10,576 nucleotides of DNA, from the NCBI GenBank assembly GCA_002694895.1, contig NZNN01000034.1, positions 38,998 through 49,573 of the forward strand. Direction: 5' to 3'. Made by a program: the position numbers and the translations under genes. The notes beneath the pieces are model-generated. The model saw nothing but the letters and a program-made list of their open reading frames with translations. It was not told the origin of the DNA and did not search any database. Source of the stretch: Chloroflexota bacterium. Lineage in GTDB: Bacteria > Chloroflexota > Dehalococcoidia > Lucifugimonadales > GCA-002694895. This document shows positions 7,352 to 10,576 of the stretch, one piece after another. Each line of letters begins with the position of its first letter. Positions within the stretch are counted from its first letter, which is position 1.

Positions 7352-7907
7352 AATCTTTATGAAACAAACTTGCTGTGGGTAATTTTTGCCCCTGATATTT
7401 TGAATTCAAAATATCAGAGCCATAAGGTATTTCTACAGGAGTGGTTAATTGAGTAAATGACATTTGTCCAATTTTCATACCTTTGTAAAGTGTTATAGGT
7501 AGATTAGAAACATTACTTAATTCCAAAGTAAGATTCCCTTTAAATCCAGGGTCAACATAGCCGGCTGTTGAATGAATTAGTAAACCAACTCTTCCAAGAG
7601 AGCTTTTGCCTTCTAATCTTGATACTAAATGATTTGGGATTTCAACATATTCCAGTGTGCTTCCTAATACAAATTGATTTGGATGTAATATAAAAGGTTT
7701 GTCAGATTTAATTTTAATTAAATCTGTCAGATCATCAGAAATGTTTTTTACATCAATATAGGGTTGTTCAGTATTTCTGAATACTAATATATTTTCATCT
7801 AATCTTACGTCAACACTGGCTGGCTGGATTGCATTTTCTCCTAAAGGGTCAATGATTATATTATTCTTTTTTAATTCTTCTTTTATAGTTTTATCACTTA
7901 ATACCAT
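7341..7907 (-). CDS. dcd: dCTP deaminase, probably the bifunctional dCTP deaminase/dUTPase type
   Basis: Dcd makes dUTP (or, in the bifunctional form, dUMP) from dCTP as the source of thymidylate. The 188-residue protein has QPASVDVRL (28-36), EGKSSLGRVGLL (99-110), HSTAGYVDPGF (112-122) and LTLELSN (126-132) with the catalytic-type Glu129. KIGQMSF and SKYQGQ (169-174) follow near the C-terminus. The HSTAG...DPGF loop and overall pattern match the Mycobacterium tuberculosis enzyme, which makes dUMP directly, rather than E. coli Dcd, which has HVTAHRIDPGW. Bifunctionality is therefore inferred. The start is well placed behind GGAG with five bases between. The gene lies 36 bases after the SIMPL gene and overlaps ribD by 11 bases, joining DNA precursor supply to the riboflavin genes. 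Two strong inverted repeats lie within the coding sequence. Confidence 0.93.
   Translation of the reverse strand: MVLSDKTIKEELKKNNIIIDPLGENAIQPASVDVRLDENILVFRNTEQPYIDVKNISDDLTDLIKIKSDKPFILHPNQFVLGSTLEYVEIPNHLVSRLEGKSSLGRVGLLIHSTAGYVDPGFKGNLTLELSNVSNLPITLYKGMKIGQMSFTQLTTPVEIPYGSDILNSKYQGQKLPTASLFHKDFGK
7392..7417. repeat. Perfect 26-base palindrome within dcd, upstream of ribD
   Basis: The half-site CTGATATTTTGAA is followed directly by its exact reverse complement, centred on GAATTC. All 13 base pairs match; pairing fails at the next outer position. It sits in the codons for DILNSKYQ near the end of dcd, about 40 bases before the ribD start at 7351. As RNA it could fold to a stem of about 11 pairs with a 4-base loop, without a following U-run on the minus strand, so it does not look like an ordinary terminator. 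Confidence 0.85.
7703..7726. repeat. 11-base inverted repeat with 2-base centre inside dcd
   Basis: CAGATTTAATT at 7703-7713 is exactly repeated in reverse complement at 7716-7726, with TT between. It lies in the dcd codons for TDLIKIKSD. It is the second strong inverted repeat in the same gene. It is AT-rich and in coding DNA, so it may have no function. Confidence 0.7.
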
Positions 7908-7912
7908 ATTTT

Positions 7913-7918
7913 CTCCAA
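7913..7918 (-). promoter_or_regulatory. Ribosome binding site of dcd
   Basis: On the minus strand the bases read TTGGAG, then five bases, then the dcd ATG (7905-7907). It is the only good Shine-Dalgarno site among the minus-strand genes. With the 36-base gap after the SIMPL gene, it shows that dcd is initiated independently rather than by coupling. Confidence 0.7.
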
Positions 7919-7943
7919 GGTGAATTTTAGCATAATATAATGA

Positions 7944-8774
7944 TCATTTAACTATTGAAAAGCCCATATTGACATTAAAAGATAAAGTTAACTGACCACT
8001 GGAAATTTCAGTTGAAGGAGCAGCCGCCATACGTGCTATTCCAATATCAGATTCATAAATTTGTTTTGTGAAATTAATGGGCGAATTCTCGGATATATAA
8101 ACTGGATTCCCTAATATAACATTGGCAAACTGTGCTATTTCATTAGCTTTATTTTTTGCATCAATTATAGCGTTTTCCCTTAATTTACTTTCAAAAATTT
8201 CAGGGTTTTCTATAGAAAAATTTATAGAATTAATTCGTAAATTATCTCCTATTGATTTTGGGCCATAAGAAATTGTATCTATAAGATCTCCAATTTTGTT
8301 AATATCTCTGTAAGTAAATGATGAATAATGAGACACTTTATAACCTGTCAATTCTGAGCCGTCCTTAGTATATTTGTATTGAGGATTTATATTATAGCTT
8401 GAGGTTTTAATTTCATTTTTGTTAATACCTTTATTTATTAATATTGAAATTAATTTTTCATGATCTGTGGCTACAGTTTGCACTGATTCTGAAACTATTT
8501 TACTAGTTGATTCTATCCCAACAGACATTTCAACCATATCTGGCTCTGTCATGATTTTAGATTGCCCATTTACCCATATTCCAATTTGCCCACTATTTAC
8601 TGTTTGAGTATTAGGTTGAATTTTAGATATATTCTTATTGGATTCATTTAAATTGCTGATATTTTGTTGGTTTGATTTGTTAGATTCAATATTTGTTTGG
8701 CCATTATCATTACACGATATAGCCATTGCAAATATAAATATCGATATGAACAGAAATTTAAATATTTTAATCAT
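7944..8774 (-). CDS. SIMPL-domain (DUF541) lipoprotein
   Basis: This is a secreted, probably lipid-anchored protein of 276 residues. Its basic, hydrophobic N-terminus ends in a lipobox, AISC (18-21), so Cys21 should be the acylated residue. A low-complexity linker rich in Asn and Ser follows (about 22-60). The SIMPL/DUF541 domain then fills the rest: GIWVNGQSKIMTEPDMVEMS near 65-84, ESVQTVATDHEKLISILINKG, TSSYNINPQYKYT, and a tail of beta strands ending in LTLSFNVNMGF. SIMPL proteins are exported and often envelope-linked, and their exact activity is mostly unknown, so I infer only an envelope role. It is the first gene of the block that continues into dcd and ribD-ribE-ribBA-ribH, and is transcribed away from lepB. 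There is no clear Shine-Dalgarno site before its ATG. Confidence 0.85.
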   Translation of the reverse strand: MIKIFKFLFISIFIFAMAISCNDNGQTNIESNKSNQQNISNLNESNKNISKIQPNTQTVNSGQIGIWVNGQSKIMTEPDMVEMSVGIESTSKIVSESVQTVATDHEKLISILINKGINKNEIKTSSYNINPQYKYTKDGSELTGYKVSHYSSFTYRDINKIGDLIDTISYGPKSIGDNLRINSINFSIENPEIFESKLRENAIIDAKNKANEIAQFANVILGNPVYISENSPINFTKQIYESDIGIARMAAAPSTEISSGQLTLSFNVNMGFSIVK

Positions 8775-8859
8775 TATTGTGTTAAATTTTTAATCTTGTT
8801 GCTTACAGTTTACATAAATAGGAATAAAATAAGAAGAAAAATAATGTCAATTTATATTT
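8775..8859. promoter_or_regulatory. Divergent promoter region between the SIMPL gene and lepB
   Basis: These 85 bases separate two divergent ATG codons, so they must carry or border the promoters for both transcripts. On the minus strand an exact TTGACA (8845-8850) is a possible -35 box. A poor TATTCC lies 18 bases further, so the -10 is uncertain. For lepB, TTTACA (8809-8814) and TAAAAT (8825-8830) are box-like, but their spacing is wrong for one promoter. The region is too short to hold a full FMN riboswitch and shows none of its conserved sequence. Confidence 0.45.
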
Positions 8860-9426
8860 ATGAATTATTTATTAACAACATGGAAAACTTTAATTGAAAT
8901 TTCTGAAAGTGTTTTAATAGGATTACTGTTTTTTTTCGCTTTGAATCTTATGTTGCAAAATTATGTTGTAAGAGGAGATAGCATGATTCCTAATTATGAA
9001 TCTGACCAAAGAGTTTTAGTATTAAAATTTTCATATATTAAAAATATACTTACAAAAGATATTGTTAATAATCCTTCATATTTTTTAGAACCCTTTGATC
9101 CTCATCGTGGGGATATAGTCGTTTTTAAATACCCATCTAATGTCAAAAGAAAATTTGTGAAGAGAATTATAGGATTACCTGGTGATAATATTTCTATAAG
9201 AAATGGATTTGTTTTTGTTAATAATATTAAGATTAAAGAACCATATCTTGAATCAGATAAATATCGGAGTTATGATAATTTTGGTCCTGTAACTGTAGAG
9301 CCTAATCATATATTTGTTCTAGGTGATAACAGAAGGGTAAGCAATGATTCTAGAAACTGGGGACAAGTAAGTTATGATTTCGTTATTGGGAAACCATTTA
9401 TTAAATATTGGCCTTTAGTAGACTGA
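8860..9426 (+). CDS. lepB: Signal peptidase I
   Basis: LepB removes signal peptides from exported proteins on the outer face of the cytoplasmic membrane, such as the one predicted for the ccm-linked protein at 2921-3946. The 188-residue protein has one N-terminal membrane helix (about 12-32). The box with the catalytic serine follows, VVRGDSMIPNY with Ser41. The next boxes are RGDIVVF (83-89), KRIIGLPGD (101-109) with the general-base Lys101, and LGDNRRVSNDSRNWG (154-168). All catalytic boxes of the Ser-Lys family are present. One membrane helix and this length resemble the short forms common in Gram-positive and related bacteria rather than the two-helix E. coli enzyme. ATG 8860 is the first possible start after an in-frame stop at 8842. 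The gene is alone on its strand and converges on the next gene with four bases between. Confidence 0.95.
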   Translation: MNYLLTTWKTLIEISESVLIGLLFFFALNLMLQNYVVRGDSMIPNYESDQRVLVLKFSYIKNILTKDIVNNPSYFLEPFDPHRGDIVVFKYPSNVKRKFVKRIIGLPGDNISIRNGFVFVNNIKIKEPYLESDKYRSYDNFGPVTVEPNHIFVLGDNRRVSNDSRNWGQVSYDFVIGKPFIKYWPLVD

Positions 9427-9430
9427 ATTA

Positions 9431-10576
9431 TTATTTAAAGAAAAACCAATTGTCTGTACTTTCAAATTGCCATTTTTCAAAGATAGGGTCTGCTTTATCC
9501 CCTCCTCGTCCGCTGCCAATGAACCATCCTGCATCACTATTATCACAGGCTAAGGGATTGGCATCTCTGTATTCTTTTGTATTTATCACATCAGCTGCAG
9601 ATTCAACTCCTCGTTCTGAAAATTGTTGAAAAACTTCATCACTAGCTACTTCGAGAAATGATAATGCGTATGTGGCTGCCTTGTTTGTATATTCGTCTTT
9701 AGTTTGAACTTCTACAGCTATTTCACCCCAAGTATTCTCATCTCCAAATGTACCAATTTGTTGGCCAGCCGTGACAACTGAACCTTCTTTGAGTCCTGGT
9801 AATAGAGTTACGTGAAAGAAACCAAAATAATATCCGGGATTATCCATTGAAACAATTTTAAAATTTGATTCTGTTCCATAATCATTATCTTTGTAGGAAA
9901 CTCCGATTATCATTCCGTTAACTGGAGCAAAATATTTGATTGATAACCATTTAAATGTATGAGGTGTTTTATTGTATAGAAGATTATCTTTTGGGACACC
10001 TACAGGCATAAGATAATGTTTCATACTTTTACAGTTTTTATTAGTAGGATCATACTCAATAGTATCTGGAGTATAATTATGCCCAACCCCTGATCTGATT
10101 TTGGATATTCTAGAGAATTTATTTAATTCAGTAATATTGTATTTTGCAATTTTAGGTGGATTATTACGGTCAAATGATTTTGTATATTTGTAAGCATCAT
10201 AACTACTTGCTGGGCCTGGGTCTTTTTTTGCATCTGCAATTCCTTTTTCACACTCAGCTTTTGCACTGGCAGGAACAGATGCACAAGGATCTTTAGAATT
10301 AGGATCTGGTTTTGGATGTTGATCTTTATTGCCTTGTGAATGACTTGAGGTTTTTGACATTTCAGACTGTATATCGATCTTTACTTTCTGTTCACACTTA
10401 TATTGTTCATTTTCGCGTATTTCGGAACATAATTTTTCAGGTTCTAGTTCTTGAAGAGTGCCCGCCATCGCAGCTTGTTTAATTATTAATGATATTTCAT
10501 TCATCAATTTATCTTGGTTAGATTGTTCTAAAGTTGACTCAGTGGTTTTTTTAGGTTTGGGAGCCGGATCGGTTTT
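9431..10576 (-). CDS. Partial gene: exported protein with a degenerate M23/LytM-like barrel (N-terminus outside the window)
   Basis: The frame is open to the right edge (381 visible residues), so the TTG at 10507 need not be the start. Counted from the edge, residues 1-23 form a Pro/Lys-rich linker (TDPAPKPKKTTE). A helical, charged stretch follows with Cys pairs, each CX10C (50/61 and 98/109), then a Pro/Lys/Asp-rich spacer. The folded part opens with SGVGHNYTPD (His166) and CKSMKHYLMP (182-191). It continues into a beta-barrel segment, FAPVNGMIIGV to FFHVTLLPGLKEGSVVTAGQQIGTFG (about 216-278), which looks like the core of M23 endopeptidases or lipoyl-type barrels. Where M23 enzymes have HxH there is GEIAVEV (284-290), so the usual zinc site is incomplete. 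The Cys content and linkers suggest export. I take it to be a non-classical M23-like secreted protein, perhaps binding rather than cutting. Confidence 0.65.
   Translation of the reverse strand, partial: KTDPAPKPKKTTESTLEQSNQDKLMNEISLIIKQAAMAGTLQELEPEKLCSEIRENEQYKCEQKVKIDIQSEMSKTSSHSQGNKDQHPKPDPNSKDPCASVPASAKAECEKGIADAKKDPGPASSYDAYKYTKSFDRNNPPKIAKYNITELNKFSRISKIRSGVGHNYTPDTIEYDPTNKNCKSMKHYLMPVGVPKDNLLYNKTPHTFKWLSIKYFAPVNGMIIGVSYKDNDYGTESNFKIVSMDNPGYYFGFFHVTLLPGLKEGSVVTAGQQIGTFGDENTWGEIAVEVQTKDEYTNKAATYALSFLEVASDEVFQQFSERGVESAADVINTKEYRDANPLACDNSDAGWFIGSGRGGDKADPIFEKWQFESTDNWFFFK

Noticed and set aside
8775..8859. FMN riboswitch ahead of the riboflavin block
   Set aside because: The gap is shorter than the element and lacks its conserved GC-containing core. 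Nothing similar lies in the 36-base gap before dcd.

Overview
The window is AT-rich, densely packed bacterial DNA. It holds two main gene blocks, plus one signal peptidase gene and a secreted-protein gene that runs off the right edge. A cytochrome c maturation (System I) cluster, an actinobacterial-type dCTP deaminase, TTG starts, very short intergenic gaps and a SIMPL lipoprotein suggest a small-genome, probably aquatic bacterium. A Chloroflexota (SAR202/Dehalococcoidia-like) origin is my best guess. That guess rests on gene style only, and nothing in the window proves it.

Left part (1-3946, + strand): the C-terminal end of an unrecognised membrane protein is followed by ccmH, ccmF, a short CcmI-like membrane protein, and a signal-peptide-bearing, C-terminally anchored protein with a carboxypeptidase-regulatory-like beta domain. 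The last four genes overlap one another by 4, 1 and about 17 bases, so they look translationally coupled. CcmH (reduction of apocytochrome thiols) and CcmF (heme ligation) are clear. The two small partners fit an accessory role in the same membrane complex, but this is inferred from position.

Central part (3943-8774, - strand): read in transcription order, the genes are a SIMPL-domain lipoprotein, dcd, ribD, ribE, ribBA and ribH. From dcd onward, neighbours overlap or lie at most 6 bases apart. Together ribD, ribE, ribBA and ribH supply the recognisable enzymes from GTP and ribulose 5-phosphate to riboflavin, apart from the phosphatase step. Dcd supplies dUMP for dTMP synthesis. No FMN riboswitch fits ahead of the block. 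Two strong inverted repeats lie inside dcd, one of them a perfect 26-base palindrome about 40 bases before the ribD start.

Right part (8775-10576): an 85-base divergent region separates the SIMPL gene from lepB (signal peptidase I, + strand). Converging on lepB with a 4-base gap is a partial gene for an exported protein with an M23/LytM-like beta-barrel that lacks the usual HxH metal motif. The reading frame of that gene stays open to the window edge, so its N-terminus is missing.

Both convergent gene ends (3943-3946 and 9427-9430) leave no room for an intergenic terminator. I see no RNA genes, mobile elements or CRISPR arrays, and no stretch over 300 bases without a gene.
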